Source: Zychaea mexicana
Taxonomy: Eukaryota > Mucoromycota > Mucoromycetes > Mucorales > Lichtheimiaceae
Direction of reading: 5' to 3'
Assembly (NCBI RefSeq): GCF_025766255.1
Contig: NW_026516804.1
Location: 1 to 64,000, forward strand
DNA length: 64,000 nt
The position numbers and the translations under genes are program-made. The notes under the pieces are model-generated. The model saw nothing but the letters and a program-made list of their open reading frames with translations, made no database searches and had not been told where the DNA came from. Shown one piece after another: positions 44,501 to 56,324 of this stretch (the first letter of the stretch is position 1; every line of letters starts with the position of its first letter).

Positions 44501-45310
44501 CCCAGCACCTAGACGACCAGGTTTCTCCAAGTAACAGGTGAAGGATTTTTCATTTTTGATCAGTCCCTTAGGTATATTCGCCTGCGCCAGCGCCAGCTTG
44601 ACGACGACGTCAGACACCCAACGCTTCTCAATCAACTCAGACACGACGTGATCCATTTCCACTATATCATTCGCCCTTTCTTTGCATGACTTCGCATTCA
44701 CAGCGCTAATGCACAAGATAGGTGTTCACATCAACCTGACTCTATCAACTTTCAACCACTAACCAACGCCATCAAAAATGACCCAGCATTCACCTTGTGG
44801 CAAACCAAGGCGTACCGACGCAAACTCACTCCAGGAACACCCATATTCCCATGTTCCACCAAAAACTAGCGTGTCTTTTGGGCCACCCCCATGGACCATG
44901 CTGCTAGAAATGTCCTCTTTCGCATCTGTCATACAGCCATACCTAATGCAGAACGACTGTTTAGTATGAACACCACCTTCCTTCCCTCTCTGGAATGCCG
45001 GCTTTGTGGTTGTCCCAACGAAACACTGGCTCACTTCTTCGTTCTATGTCCACGCAAATTTGATATATGGCAACGAGTCTGGAACCGCATCTGCCACCAT
45101 GACCTGCGCCCATCTGCCTTTCTTCATTTCATCTCCACTGGGGATCCACCGTACTCCTCTTTCACTCACACGCAACTTCTCCTCATTATCACTTATACTC
45201 TTTTGGCCATCTGGCGAGCCCACTGGGCTTTTATTTTCGCCAACACACCCTTTCTTCCTGCTAAGACTGCTGCCATAGCAGTCAAGGCAATCTTTCGATA
45301 TGTTTTCTAA
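41522..45310 (+). pseudogene. LINE 1 ORF2 (endonuclease, reverse transcriptase)
   Basis: The APE endonuclease motifs are SINCNGLL (about 41555), MQETHI (about 41640), LSGDFNFSHQ (about 41960) and SWSDHALL (about 42195). The RT region has KNWWPISLINCDAKIYTQLL (about 43105), LLLDQEKAYDRIHPQ (about 43310), QRGLRQGDPLSP-like (about 43478-43510, broken by TAA 43477-43479 and a deletion) and LVYADEILVF (about 43650). The expected YADD is YADE. A zf-RVT finger CRLCGCPNETLAHFFVLCPRK lies near 45000. Stops at 42958-42960 and 43048-43050 are TAG where Trp is expected, and the TGA near 42644 stands where Arg is expected. The copy is dead. Confidence 0.8.
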
Positions 45311-46139
45311 TTTCTTGTTATTTTTCTTCCTTCTGCTTATTACACTTTCAAGGCCGCTGTTACCTCTCTTCTGTTGAACGGGTATCAGCAAATAAAATCT
45401 GAGGGTAAAATCCTCTATACAGATAAAAAGTCAGTATGCACCATACCTTGTATGGCTAAACTCAATTTCCAAAGTTGTAACTTTTTATGGACTCTACTTT
45501 TTATGATCCTTATGAGCAAAATTACTTTTGCAGTGTATACTTTTTGTAACAACAGCTTGTCATGCTCAAATCATATACCTGTGGATTGTGTACCAAACTA
45601 TATTTATTTCTGATAAGTCACCAATGCATTCTAATAATGAAATTTAATAATATTCAATCCTACAAACAAGTTGTATTTGCGTTTTGAAGTGCAGGGAAAG
45701 AGAGGGGATGTTTTAGCGACAGTTTCAATTTACAGCTGCCATCATATTTTAGAAAGAATTCCTAGGCGCCATGATGTAAAAAAGCGCTCTGACAATCACT
45801 AGGAAAAATCCTGTACGAAATCGCCAAAGTCGTACGAACGCTACAGAAGATATTCCACGACTTACATAGCGGTCCCAGCCGCATTGGTACATTAGCATAT
45901 AAAGTAAAATATTGATTACCAATTTATTTTGATTACACTATTTTACCTATTTAGGCACATCGACGCTTATTGGCGCGTTGGGTGGTTTGCCCAACGTGAC
46001 GTAGATGGGCTCGAACGTACGTTGCGAAACCATATCAAAGAGCGCTTAAAGGTGAGAATATGCGCATATGTAGCGAGTGGTTAAACAATCTATAAATAAA
46101 ACTCAACTATTCGCTAAAAAGGGACACAAATGCGTCTTC
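45311..46139. other. Spacer between the two LINEs
   Basis: AT-rich. A possible intron-split transposase fragment lies near 45800-46055 (HIDAYWRVGWFAQRDVDGLE after a TTTAG acceptor at 45955). Otherwise nothing is recognised. Confidence 0.3.
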
Positions 46140-47802
46140 ATGGCTCTTCCCGATTCCCTTCAAAAAGTGCCTGGGGTCACTCCTGATGGTGACTCCAACC
46201 AACCCAAGGAAAATCCACCAACACATCCAAAACGAACCTATGCTCAAGCAGTTACCCAGAAACGTCCGGAAATCAGTCGAGGTCGTCTGATAACCCAGCT
46301 TAACGAATACATCCCTGAAGATGTAAAAATGACACTTGGCAGCATGGCAGCCAACAGTCAACCAATCGCATCCCATTTACTTCGTCGAGGAACGGAAGAA
46401 TACAGTGTTTTCTTTGATATGTCGACACGCTCAGTCAAAGAGGACGCGTTTTTCCGAGCAGCTTGAGAAACGTTTGAAAACTGGGATGAGGCCATAGGTC
46501 TCATCCACCATCGCGAAAAGAAACAAGTCCTGTATGAGATGACTTTTGCAGACGAGGACATCTGCAACTTAGCACTGGAAAAGGGCGTTACCGTCGGTGA
46601 TGTTCACTTCCTGGCTGTCAGATCGCTCCCTCCGGAACACGATCTCACCAAAGTACAACTCGAAAAACTGCCTACAGGCGTCAAAATGTATGAGCTGGAG
46701 GTCTTGTCGCGCCAAACACTTACCCAATTCGGACACGTGTTGCAACTTGGATTATACCGCTCTGTAGAGGGTGGTTGGTTCCAGGGTAAAAGATACGCAG
46801 TGCTCATGAAATCTAAGAACACCATCCCAGAGTCGTACAAGCCCCTCACCTACAAGGTCGACTTCGGTCTCGTGCAAGGCCGAGAACGGTCTTTTTACGC
46901 TACTTGGCAACCCATGGGTGATTACTGCCGATACTGTCACTCCCAAGACCACACTCTGTAACAATGTCCAAGCCGCGTTCAACCAGAATGCTTCAACTGT
47001 GGAATGATCGGTCACTATGCGAGAGAATGCGATCATCCACACAACGCACTCCCGCGCAAACAACCAAAGACGACGACTGGTTCAGCATCGCCAAGCAATA
47101 AAGTCGACGACAACCAGCAAAGGTCCAAAGAAGACCAAAACCCAACAATCGCATCCACCAGCTCAACATTTAAGTGATACACAATCTGATCATCGCTCTC
47201 ATAATGTTCACTCGAAGTCAGCTTTGGACAAAACGACGATTACCATTCCCAACCCGAATTGTGAACAAGAGCGTGAAAACCAGGCTCAGCTACACTCGAA
47301 GGTCAACGAGGCCACACCAAAGCAACAACCCAAAGGGAACTCAAAACGTCGAAGTTCCCAGCCTAAACATGTACCCATGGTCACCGAGGAACCGCTCAGC
47401 GACAACATGGATACCTCAGACGAAGAATTCACACCCCCAACAGACGATGAATCATCATCTCAATCATCCTCCGATGAAACTGATAAGGATGAAACAGAAG
47501 ACATGATACTCTGCTCGGACGAAGTGGATGCATTGACCCAGGATGCTACCCAACCGCTTCCGTCGGAAGCAGGAGGTTTGGTGGATTCCGCCTTCACACT
47601 TGAAGAGCACCGGAACACGTCGCCTATCAGCACACCATCGGGTGCCTCGGCCTCGAAGCACAATCCCCAGCAGCAGCAAAGTGAAGACTCAAGCGACGAC
47701 AACAAATTCGACGCCACTGAGTCAACGTCCCCCGACAGCGGTCCACAGCACGCCAACAATTTGATCAACCGGTCAATCGTCCGCGGAGACTATGGCCTCT
47801 GA
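46140..47802 (+). pseudogene. LINE 2 ORF1 (zinc knuckles, acidic tail)
   Basis: It starts MALPDSLQKVPGVTPDGDSN with ATG in the context TCTTCATGG. TGA at 46464-46466 and TAA at 46959-46961 interrupt it, the latter where Gln is expected. The middle reads like an RRM-type fold (YEMTFADEDICNLALEKGVT, VHFLAVRSLPPEHDLTKVQL). YCRYCHSQDHTL and CFNCGMIGHYARECDH (about 46990-47035) are two CCHC-like knuckles. After a frame change near 47035 the C-terminus is rich in Ser/Asp/Glu (TSDEEFTPPTDDESSSQS) and ends at TGA 47800-47802. It is the nucleic-acid-binding partner of ORF2. Confidence 0.75.
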
Positions 47803-47917
47803 TTAGATCAACCCCTCCTTTTTATATTTAAAATTTTAAAAAAGATAGGAGAGCAAAGAAGTTCAGAAACAGAGAAAACACAAAAGCAAACCAAAAAAAA
47901 AAAACAGAAACAAAAAA

Positions 47918-50900
47918 ATGACACTCACTATTGGTTCGTTAAACGTGCGACATCTTGTCAAACATGACCCACACAACCCCAACAAAACAAAACACTTCAT
48001 CTGTCATCTACGCCGTCAAGCCCTGCACCTGCTGGCACTTCAAGATACGGGCACTCATAATGATGAACACAACAAAACTTTACAACAACGGGTTCTGTGC
48101 TCGCGACAGTTCATGGAGTAAACACTGTGCCATTATCAGCTTTTCTCCCGTTGTCAACATCCAACATGTCTTTGCGTCGCAAAGCGGCCGGATATTGTTG
48201 GTGACGGTTACACACATCAATAATAAATTCCCACCGTTCAACATTATCAATTTTTACGCGCCTGCCGCCTACAGGGATCGGAAAGACTTTTATAGTCTCG
48301 AACTCCTTCCAATCCTGCAACAGCCAAATATGATTCCGCATGGTGATAGGTTGTTTATCCTTGGAGATTTCAACTATTCATATGCGCAGCGCGACTCATC
48401 ATTCATGAAAGCAGCACCAAAAGAGTGGTGCGCACACTTGAATGAAAACTTTGTCAACATGATGCTGCCGTCGGACGGATCCAATAACCTCACGACAACA
48501 TTCTACAACGGACGAGGCACATCGTCAATTGATTATATCTTTGCGTCATCATCACTCTCCCTGCTGTGCTCAGCACCCGATGTCCGCCATGTGAATAGCA
48601 ACTGGACAGATCATGCATTGATAGTGATCAGCATGCGGGCCAGTAATATCTGGCAGGGTCAAGACATATAGAGAGCCAACCCACTTATTGTCAACTCGGT
48701 ATAGTTTGAAGAAGAACTGAATTCAGCACTCTCATCGGCACATATATGAATTGCCAACATAACCTCGCCACAAGAGGCCTGGGATGAAGTCAAAAAGATT
48801 GCGAAAGAGGAATGCCGTCAATATGGACGTTATCTAGCCAAGAAAAAAGACCATCGCGAAAAACACCTACTTCGTCAACGTAATAAGATGATGCGCCATT
48901 TCAAGACAACAGGAAGTCGACCTCAGCGCCTTGTTGATATTACCGCCGAGCTCAACAGGATTCAAGAAGATCACGCTAGAATTTTAGCTATCAAAGCTAA
49001 TGTCCGCTGGAGAGAGCGTAGCGAAATATCGGCCGGCTATCTAAAACGCACAGCACAACAACGAATGGCACAAAGGAACATCCTCCAGCTAGAACATCCA
49101 GTAACAGGCATCGTAGACTCTTCGATTGATCATATGCATCAAGCAGTCTGTTCATTTTATTCACAATTATACTCACCGGAACCGACGGATGCAGCAGCTA
49201 TATCAGACCTGTTGGACCATTCACCGCCATCATGCGTGCTCTCACAAGACTCTTGCGACATCTTAACAGAAGACATGACTCTCGACGAGTTACTTGACGC
49301 AACCAAACGTGTACCGAAAGGAAGCAGTCCGGGACTAGACGGCCTGCCCTATTACATGTTGTCTACCATATTCAAACACCCGTTATATGGCAGAATGGCT
49401 GTTGATATTTACAACTCAGCTTTACATCAGGCACTATTCCAGCATCATGGTCAGACACATGTATTTATCTCATTCCGAAGAAAGGGGAGCTCTCCCAACT
49501 ACGAAACTGGCGTCCAATTGCATTGATCAACACGGACTCTAAAATATTTACCCGTATCATGAACTCAAGAATAGTCCGTGTTAGTAATGCATTAATTAAC
49601 AAGTATCAGACGGGTTTCGTGCACGGACGCTACATCGCAGACAATGGGCTTGCTGTACGACTTGCTATGGACCATGCCGCCAGCGTAAATGCCGATGACG
49701 TCGGTTTATCTTTGGATATGGAAAAAGCGTACGACCGCGTTCATCCAGAATATCTCGAATGTTGTCCTAGCAAATGGGGATTCCCAGCAAAGATCATCTC
49801 TTCTATCAAGACTCTTTTATTCGGCAGCAATCTACGAATCAACATTAACGGGTCCTTGTCTCCAGCATCTAAACAACAACGTGGCGTTCGACAAGGAGAC
49901 CCTCTCTCGCCTATTTTGTTCAATCTGGCCTTAGAGCCTTTCTTGGTCCGCATCCTCAACGATGAACAATTACACGGATATGATATATTGATGGCAGCAA
50001 GTAAAGCTCTTACCCCAGTCACACCGTCTCCAACTAAGCTATAGGTTCTAGCCTACGCCGATGACTGCTTTGTTTTCATTCATAATGAATCAGATTTGCA
50101 ACAAGTCCGCCACCACTTAGACACCTACTCCAGAGCATCAAACGCCAAGGTCAATATGGGCAAAACGCACGCCATATCGCTATCTGGCAAGTCGTCATCC
50201 ACATTGCGCTCGTGTTTGGAGGGAATGGGCATTAGATCATGGTTCGATCGACGAGCCCATCAAGCCTTGGTATATCTCGGATATCCTTTGTATCAATCGC
50301 CGCAGCAACGGGATGGCTTCCTGGACAAACTCCTAGGCAAGATCAAATCAGCCTGCAACATCCATGCGCACCGGTCACTCTCGATTCGCGGTCGAGCGAC
50401 AATTCTGAATGTGCTGATATTATCATCACTTTGGCCCGTCTTACGAGTTTGCGCGGTCCCTCAAGCATCCCAGAAGAAAGTTCGCAGCATTTGCCATGAC
50501 TTCTTGACTAAAAAGATGCTTCCCAAAGTTGCATTTCACCGACTGGCACCACCTCGCAAACAAGGGGGCCTTGCAATATTAGTCCCGGAAGCACAACAAT
50601 CAGCACTCCAGCTCAGATGGATCCAACCATGTTTACTAATGACACCAAGCAGCGATCGTTCATACATTCGTGGATAATTAATACTCAGGCAACATGGACT
50701 CCAAACCTGGACCCACATATGTGTCTCCTATTTCCCCGACTTCGGACTGCTTCAATGAGTAAACCCGTCAGCTTCTCAAATCAGCTATGCAAGGCCTTAG
50801 ACAATTTTACGGTTGACTATCAATCCCAACTCATACCGCCCGCTACAGTTCTACAACTGCACGTCCTAGATGCCATGACGCCGACACAGCGCTTGCTCAC

Positions 50901-51759
50901 CAAAACCTTAGACGTATGCTTACGACGCATCGCCAAACACAGGATCCTAATGGATGATTTATTCATCTTTGATTTAGCGAATGGCTGTTTATGGAGACGG
51001 CTCGCCACGGAATTCTTGATTTACCCGCGCCTTTTGGGTCTACTGGTTCGCTTCTTGGACTTGGGTGAGTTGGGATTCCAACCAGCGGTGTTTCAGACTT
51101 TGATCCCGAGGCATCTTCTTCACAACTCTATTGATCCCGCTATCCGTGAACATAAGGCGGTCGATCTGGGAGCATGGTGCAAGGTCCAAGATAAACAATT
51201 GACCACGATCACAGCAAAAGAACTCAGACAAGCAATCATCGACAAGTCTATACACGTCAAAGCCCGGGAAAACACGATCTTAGCACCTAGACAATGGGAT
51301 ACCTTCTGGCGATTGAAGATATCGCCAACGGCAAGAAATGTTTGGTATCGAGCGCTTCACAATAAGATTTCATGCCGTAAAACTCTACATTCAATTATGC
51401 CCTCCGAATTCACATCCGCTGTATGCCCAATTTGTAACCAAGATGAAGATGATTTGTCTCATTTCCTGTACCAATGCCCTCGCAAATGGTCGATCTGGTG
51501 CTCCGTGTGGCCCGACCTACTATTACAATCTGTTACAGAATCTGCTGTACACTATGCCATCTTTCACCTGTATTTTCCCCAAAATGCTCCCCGTCTCCCT
51601 TCAGATATAATTATCAGCTGTATATTAGAATGTCTTTGGAACGCCCACTGGCGCTTTGTTTTAAACAACTCTCCCTTCGTTCCCGATAACATTATAACGC
51701 AAATCCATTCTCTTTTGTTAACCCGCACCCAAGAAATTCTTCCTTATATCGCCAACTAG
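47918..51759 (+). pseudogene. LINE 2 ORF2 (endonuclease, reverse transcriptase)
   Basis: ATG at 47918 opens TLTIGSLNVRHLVKHD, the APE domain. ALQDTGTHN, LGDFNYSYAQRD (about 48360), SSIDYIFAS (about 48520) and NWTDHALIVI (about 48600) complete it. The RT domain has GSSPGLDGLPYYML (about 49325), LRNWRPIALINTDSKIFTRI (about 49497 after a frame change near 49450), LSLDMEKAYDRVHPEYL (about 49710), QQRGVRQGDPLSPILFNLAL (about 49878) and VLAYADDCFVF (about 50050, intact YADD). The zf-RVT finger CPICNQDEDDLSHFLYQCPRK is near 51425. Stops are 48669-48671 (TAG at Trp), about 48703 (TAG at Gln) and 50042-50044 (TAG at Gln). Frame changes lie near 48118, 49450 and 50640. Few lesions, so it is a fairly young copy. 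Confidence 0.85.
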
Positions 51760-51869
51760 TCAAACGCTACTTAGCTTCTTCTCCTCACCTCTCATATTTA
51801 ATATGCACGTGACTTGAAATAAAAACCGACGCAATAATTTGTTGCGCGCCTAAAAAAAACAAAAAAACA

Positions 51870-52564
51870 AATGCGTCTCCAAGAACTGTTTAATGGCAGC
51901 ATTGCGAATTTTATGAAGACAGTAGATGATCAGTCAGCTAATAGATTTGTGACTCTACTTTCCAGTAAGCGACAAACTGATGTAAAAAGGTGCACGACAC
52001 AGAAGTCAGCAACACAATGGTCAAGGCTTCAAGTAACTCCACACCTGTCGTCCCTGAATTTGAAGTTGAAGATCTTTTAATTTTGTAACTATTGAGCAAG
52101 CTGAAAATGACTGTCTGACAAGAGCGCCTTCACAGCCCCCTCATGCCTGACATCAACGTATGGCCCACCTCCACCGTCGTCACTTAGTATAAGTTAAGGT
52201 GCTGTGTTTTATAGCATCCTGACGCTTTTACCTACCATGTAGCCCAAGGGATCCACCCGACCAGTCGATGATACACATACAACAGATACAGCATGATCAA
52301 GCTCATGCATCATGGAAGGCCACATTAGCTGAGCGCCAACATGAAAAGTATCTTTTTTACCCACATCTGCCTGTGTATCAGCCCTTCCATATCTTCCTTT
52401 TTTTTAGCAGGTATGCGGTTGCCACCCTCCTGTAACGCTGTGTTCTAAAAAAAGTAATTACATGACAAACCAAAACAAGCGTACTATATTCATTTATTAA
52501 ATTTTTTTGAGTGTGTTTGCTGGAAATGAGTGTGAACTAACACAGACTTTAATGTACATGGGAT
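51870..52564. other. Boundary zone between repeat region and gene island
   Basis: A 69-codon + ORF (51871-52080) matches nothing recognised. The rest is intergenic DNA downstream of the malate dehydrogenase gene, with its likely poly(A) region near 52495-52510 (- strand AATAAATG...). Confidence 0.4.
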
Positions 52565-53969
52565 CTATTGGACAAAGCTGTTGCCCTTGGAGATGTTCTT
52601 CTTGAGTTCAGGAACGGCCTTGCTGATCAAATCCTTTTCGTAGTCGGAGATTTCGCCCAAGCCGTGGATCTTTTCAACACCGTCCTTACCAAGCTCGATG
52701 TTGGTGGAGAAGTATTCGACGCCCTGGTCCTTGAAAAGGTCGGACTGGACAAACGAGGGCTCAATAACATTCTTCTTGCCACCAACGGTAGCGTCGAGGA
52801 CGGAGCTGGCGAAACGGGCACCAGCGAAAGCCATGGAAAGAGTGGCGGAACCAGTGCCGTTCTTGGCCTGGACAACTTCGTCACCACCAAACTGAATACG
52901 GTGGGTCAGAGCATCAATTTCTTCCTTGGTGAACGATTCACCCAATTGCGACAAAAGAGGGACGATCGTAATACCGGAGTGACCTCCAACCACGACGCAG
53001 TTGACGTCCTTGGGGTCCTTGTTCTTGATTTCAGCAACGAAACGCGAGGCGCGGACAACGTCGAGGGTGGTGACACCATACAAACGTTTGGGGTTAAAGA
53101 CACCGGCCTTCTTCAAGGTTTCGGCAAAAATGGGGACGGTGGAGTTAACGGGGTTGGAGATGATCAAGAAGTGAGCGTTGGGGCAGTACTTGGCGGAAGC
53201 CTCGGCCAAGTCACGGACGATGGAGGCGTTGGTGTTGAACAAGTCATCACGGGTCATACCTAAAACAGGAAGCGTTACAGTAAGTCATACAGTTTCATTT
53301 AGTGATAACCATCCACATTGTCATTTAAATAGAGAGATGCTTACCGGGCTTACGGGGGACACCAGCAGGGCTAAATAAACAAGATTATAACAATTAGATT
53401 CAGCTTTTTAAATTATGCACATTCCTGGTAAGCCTTTATTTTAAGCAGTAACTTACATGATGACAACGTGAGCATCCTCAAGAGCAGCCTTCAAACCTTC
53501 GTTCTCGGCAGTGAAGCCCTTGACCTACAAAGAGAAATTCGCATTATCCCAGAGAAAAACTCTTAGTACCCTTCATACTTTCCATCCGTGTTGCTCGTCT
53601 GTCCGAAGAAAAAACTTACAACAGATTTGGTGTTGATGTGGCTAAACAAAGAGACGCGTATATTTAGTATCTATATTGCACACATACACACACACACACA
53701 CACTACTAGTAACAACACAGATAAACCTAGATTGACCTAGTAGATATGAAGGTACCGTGTATTTACCTGATATCAGCGGCAACACCGGGGGTGTTGACAA
53801 TATCGTAGAGAGAGAGCTCAGTGACATGGGGGTTCTGCTTCATGAGAAGCGAGAGAGGTTGACCGATACCACCGGCAGCACCGAGGACGGCAACCTTGGA
53901 AAGGTTAGCAGCGGAGGTGGAGAAAGCACGCTTGGAGGCAGCAGAGGCAATACGCGAAACAACGAACAT
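52565..53969 (-). CDS. Malate dehydrogenase, mitochondrial
   Basis: Five exons on the - strand: 53767-53969, 53620-53641, 53457-53524, 53345-53370 and 52565-53259. All junctions are GT-AG and in phase, giving 337 residues, which is normal for the family. The first about 25 residues are Arg/Ser/Ala rich ([20 protein letters not shown]), a mitochondrial presequence. [18 protein letters not shown] is the NAD-binding loop. [17 protein letters not shown] carries substrate-binding Arg residues. [10 protein letters not shown] is the Asn motif, [11 protein letters not shown] holds the catalytic Asp partner, and [13 protein letters not shown] the catalytic His. It interconverts malate and oxaloacetate in the TCA cycle. 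It ends in TAG, showing TAG is a true stop in this genome. The assignment is secure. Confidence 0.97.
53687..53703. repeat. CA microsatellite in malate dehydrogenase intron 1
   Basis: (CA)n run of about 8 units inside the first intron of the malate dehydrogenase gene. A GT run of similar size lies at about 55196-55216 in an intron of the next gene. Confidence 0.7.
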
Positions 53970-54235
53970 GGTTATTTTATTTTGTTGAGAAAGAAAAAGA
54001 AAGAGAAAAAGATTTCTGACCCATTCACTATTTCAGGCCCCTTGCAACTTGTTTTTTTTTTTGTATTCCAGCTCTTTTTTTGTGCGAGGCGGGGTGATGA
54101 AGTCACAGCGGCTAACAGTTCTGCCGTCCGCAGTAAGTTTCCAGTCCTGTCTCCCGTAGACTAGGAGCACTAAGCTTTTTTCTGACAGCAGCAAAAAAAA
54201 CCTGATCATTGATATTCAATCTTTGTTATATATAA

Positions 54236-55193
54236 TTATTTGGAGTAGAGTAGATCGTGATCGATGCTTGGACTGACAGCCAGGTCAGATTGTAAGGTAA
54301 GCACAGCCGCTTTCTGAGCTCGGCTAATTATTTGTTTCCATAGCATTATTGCATTGTCGGGTTCTTGTTCTTGGATGATATCAGCAAGGTGTTTTCGGAG
54401 ATTGGCCAGCAATGTCCCGACAAAACTATTATGATGATGGTTTTTTTTTTTGAGATGAGTAATTCAAAGTTCTTCCACCCCTTCTCCTTATCCTTGGATT
54501 TCTTTTTACCAGTCCCCTGCGCCTGTGACACTAATAATGCTGCTGTCGACTTGTTCCGGCTCAAAGTATTGCACGATGGCTTTGCCAGACTTGCTTGATC
54601 TTCCAGTGTACAGACAACCATCTTCGCCCAATTTGGTAATAATGTGTGGAATCATGTGAGAGAGATGAAGAGCATATGGAAGCACGCGTTGTGCCAGTGC
54701 TGGCCCTGATTTATTAAAACATCATATACACACCCCCACAAGAATTAATTATTACATGTCATTTATTACCGCGCTTGAATTTCCATCTTACCTTTCACCG
54801 TCAGAGTTGTGTGCTTATCGTCAACAAGAGTAGATGTTATCGACCTGGCTGTTTCACTCATGGCTTCTAGCTCAAAATGATTGGGTGATACGAACTTGAT
54901 TGCACCCGACGAAAGGACAGATCCGTTTTGCTCGAAAATCTTGAGCGATTTTGGCACTGATGTCGGCTCAAAGAACACTTGTATATACAATCTCAGTTAT
55001 TACCACTAAAGTAAATTTGTCGTTGAAGGTATACAGTTTGTTACCTGGGATACCAAGTTGAGCACTGGTTGCTGCGAGACGGGCCATCGTATTAGTTGCT
55101 AGGTTACCATCAAAACATACGAGTGCTGGCTTTTCCGTATGCAGGATTGTGTCTATCTAGTAGACAGCTCTAGTGACAATGCGTAGTGTGTAT

Positions 55194-55224
<31 letters not shown>

Positions 55225-55888
55225 ACCTTGGCAGAATTTAGCGCATCAAAAATATCCATATCCGCCACAGCGGCGATCAATTGCCCCGACTTGGAATGAA
55301 TCGCATTGTACACCTAATGATAAACCCAGTTTTAGCGTCGATCTTTGTTTCATATATGGCATCGTTGTTACAAATGACTATATTTCATTTAATTACAGCG
55401 GTAGGATGATCAGGTATGCATTGGACATACTGTGTAGACTACAGGACGAATGACGAAAAATAAAGCGAAGGTATCAGATAGCGATGGGATAGAAAGATAT
55501 TGAAGATATCATAGTGGTGACAATACCATGCCGATCATTTCCATGCCTTGTCGAATCGTCTGAGCAGCCAGATCATTCCCAACAGCCGAGACCAGGAACG
55601 CGGGTGTGCCTGTGCGCATAGCCGCTTCACACACATTGCGACCCACACCCCGAGTGTTTGTTTGATATGCCCGGGACTCGAAGTATGCAGCAGCGACGTG
55701 AGCTGTGTGACGCTTTTGCTAACTGTACTTGTCATGTCGAGTGCAACACCCCCAATCACAAGCACCTATGACGCAAAAGAGTGGGTGGTGAAATGAAAAC
55801 GTTAGAGCCGTATTTGTTCGAGAAAACTCACACTTCCCCCTTTTTTTCGAGTTAAGTTGACTACATTGCCAATCGCAGACTTGAGCAT
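54236..55888 (-). CDS. PfkB-family carbohydrate/nucleoside kinase (pseudouridine kinase-like), one frameshift
   Basis: Seven exons: 55832-55888, 55527-55765, 55227-55313, 55045-55156, 54792-54977, 54510-54705 and 54236-54425, giving about 355 residues. LVIGGVALDMTSTV opens the fold. HIKQTLGGVGRN-type motif 1 is near 55660-55690. VFFEPTSVPKSLKIF (about 54940) and SVTGAGDCFVGTLLANL (motif 2 with the catalytic Asp, across the 54425/54510 junction) follow. Fungal proteins of this shape act on pseudouridine; that substrate is inferred, the kinase fold is clear. Exon 2 is 239 bp, one base short of keeping phase, because the GGVGRN motif has four G where five are needed (near 55655). This is a real mutation or an assembly error in a homopolymer. 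It is head-to-tail with malate dehydrogenase, 266 bp apart. Confidence 0.85.
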
Positions 55889-56324
55889 CGTTTTTTTTAA
55901 CGCGAAAAAAATAACAAGAAAAAAAACCCTATTTTGGCTTTGCGACCTCCGACAAAGCAAGGTGCAGGAGCAGAAGTTTTACGCACAGAAGTAACAGCTC
56001 TCTGTTTTTTTACTTGTCCAACTTTCTATTAGTTGAACTCTCTCTCTCTCTCTTCTCTTTCTCATCTTCCCCTTTCCCCCCATCCCACCTCTTCCCCTCG
56101 CTTTGCCTCTCCTTCACCAGTCCCATATTGTCTTTTCAAAAAGCTTCCACATTCTATTTGCCCCAGAAAGAAGATAACCCCGCGTTTGCGAAACTTGTAG
56201 ACTCAGCGCAATTTACCCACATCTCGAACAAACGCTAAATTCCTATAAACCGTCAAACACCAAACCCATCCGAAACAGCCCACTCCAACCCAGAAAGCAT
56301 AAGCAACACTTCGTCGAAACATCA
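55889..56324. promoter_or_regulatory. Divergent promoter region, kinase / PP2A subunit
   Basis: These 436 bp separate the two divergent starts. They hold a long pyrimidine-rich tract on the + strand (CT repeats near 56038-56060, then C/T-rich to about 56125). Such tracts often lie upstream of fungal transcription starts. No TATA box is obvious. Confidence 0.5.

Larger units (their letters stand above)
40054..45310 (+). mobile_element. LINE 1: two-ORF APE-type non-LTR retrotransposon, decayed
   Basis: Contains ORF1 (40054-41516), a 5-base gap, and ORF2 with endonuclease, reverse transcriptase and zf-RVT finger (41522-45310). Many single-base stops and a few frameshifts are present. Neither end is marked by a clear target duplication, and no A-rich tail follows 45310, so the 3' end may be lost. 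Confidence 0.8.
46140..51869 (+). mobile_element. LINE 2: nearly full-length APE-type non-LTR retrotransposon
   Basis: ORF1 (46140-47802), a 115-bp A-rich spacer, ORF2 (47918-51759) and a short 3' UTR ending in an A-rich tail near 51853-51869 (CCTAAAAAAAACAAAAAAAC). It is in better condition than LINE 1. Both belong to the same broad group, sharing the MALPD start and the zf-RVT end. Confidence 0.85.

Noticed and set aside
1..51869. Reassigned genetic code (TAA/TAG read as Gln)
   Set aside because: Several stops replace Trp, not Gln, and the malate dehydrogenase, B56, kelch and protease genes terminate at TAG or TAA at the expected protein ends.
52568..53263. 231-codon + strand ORF opposite malate dehydrogenase
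   Set aside because: It is the antisense shadow of a highly expressed, codon-biased gene.
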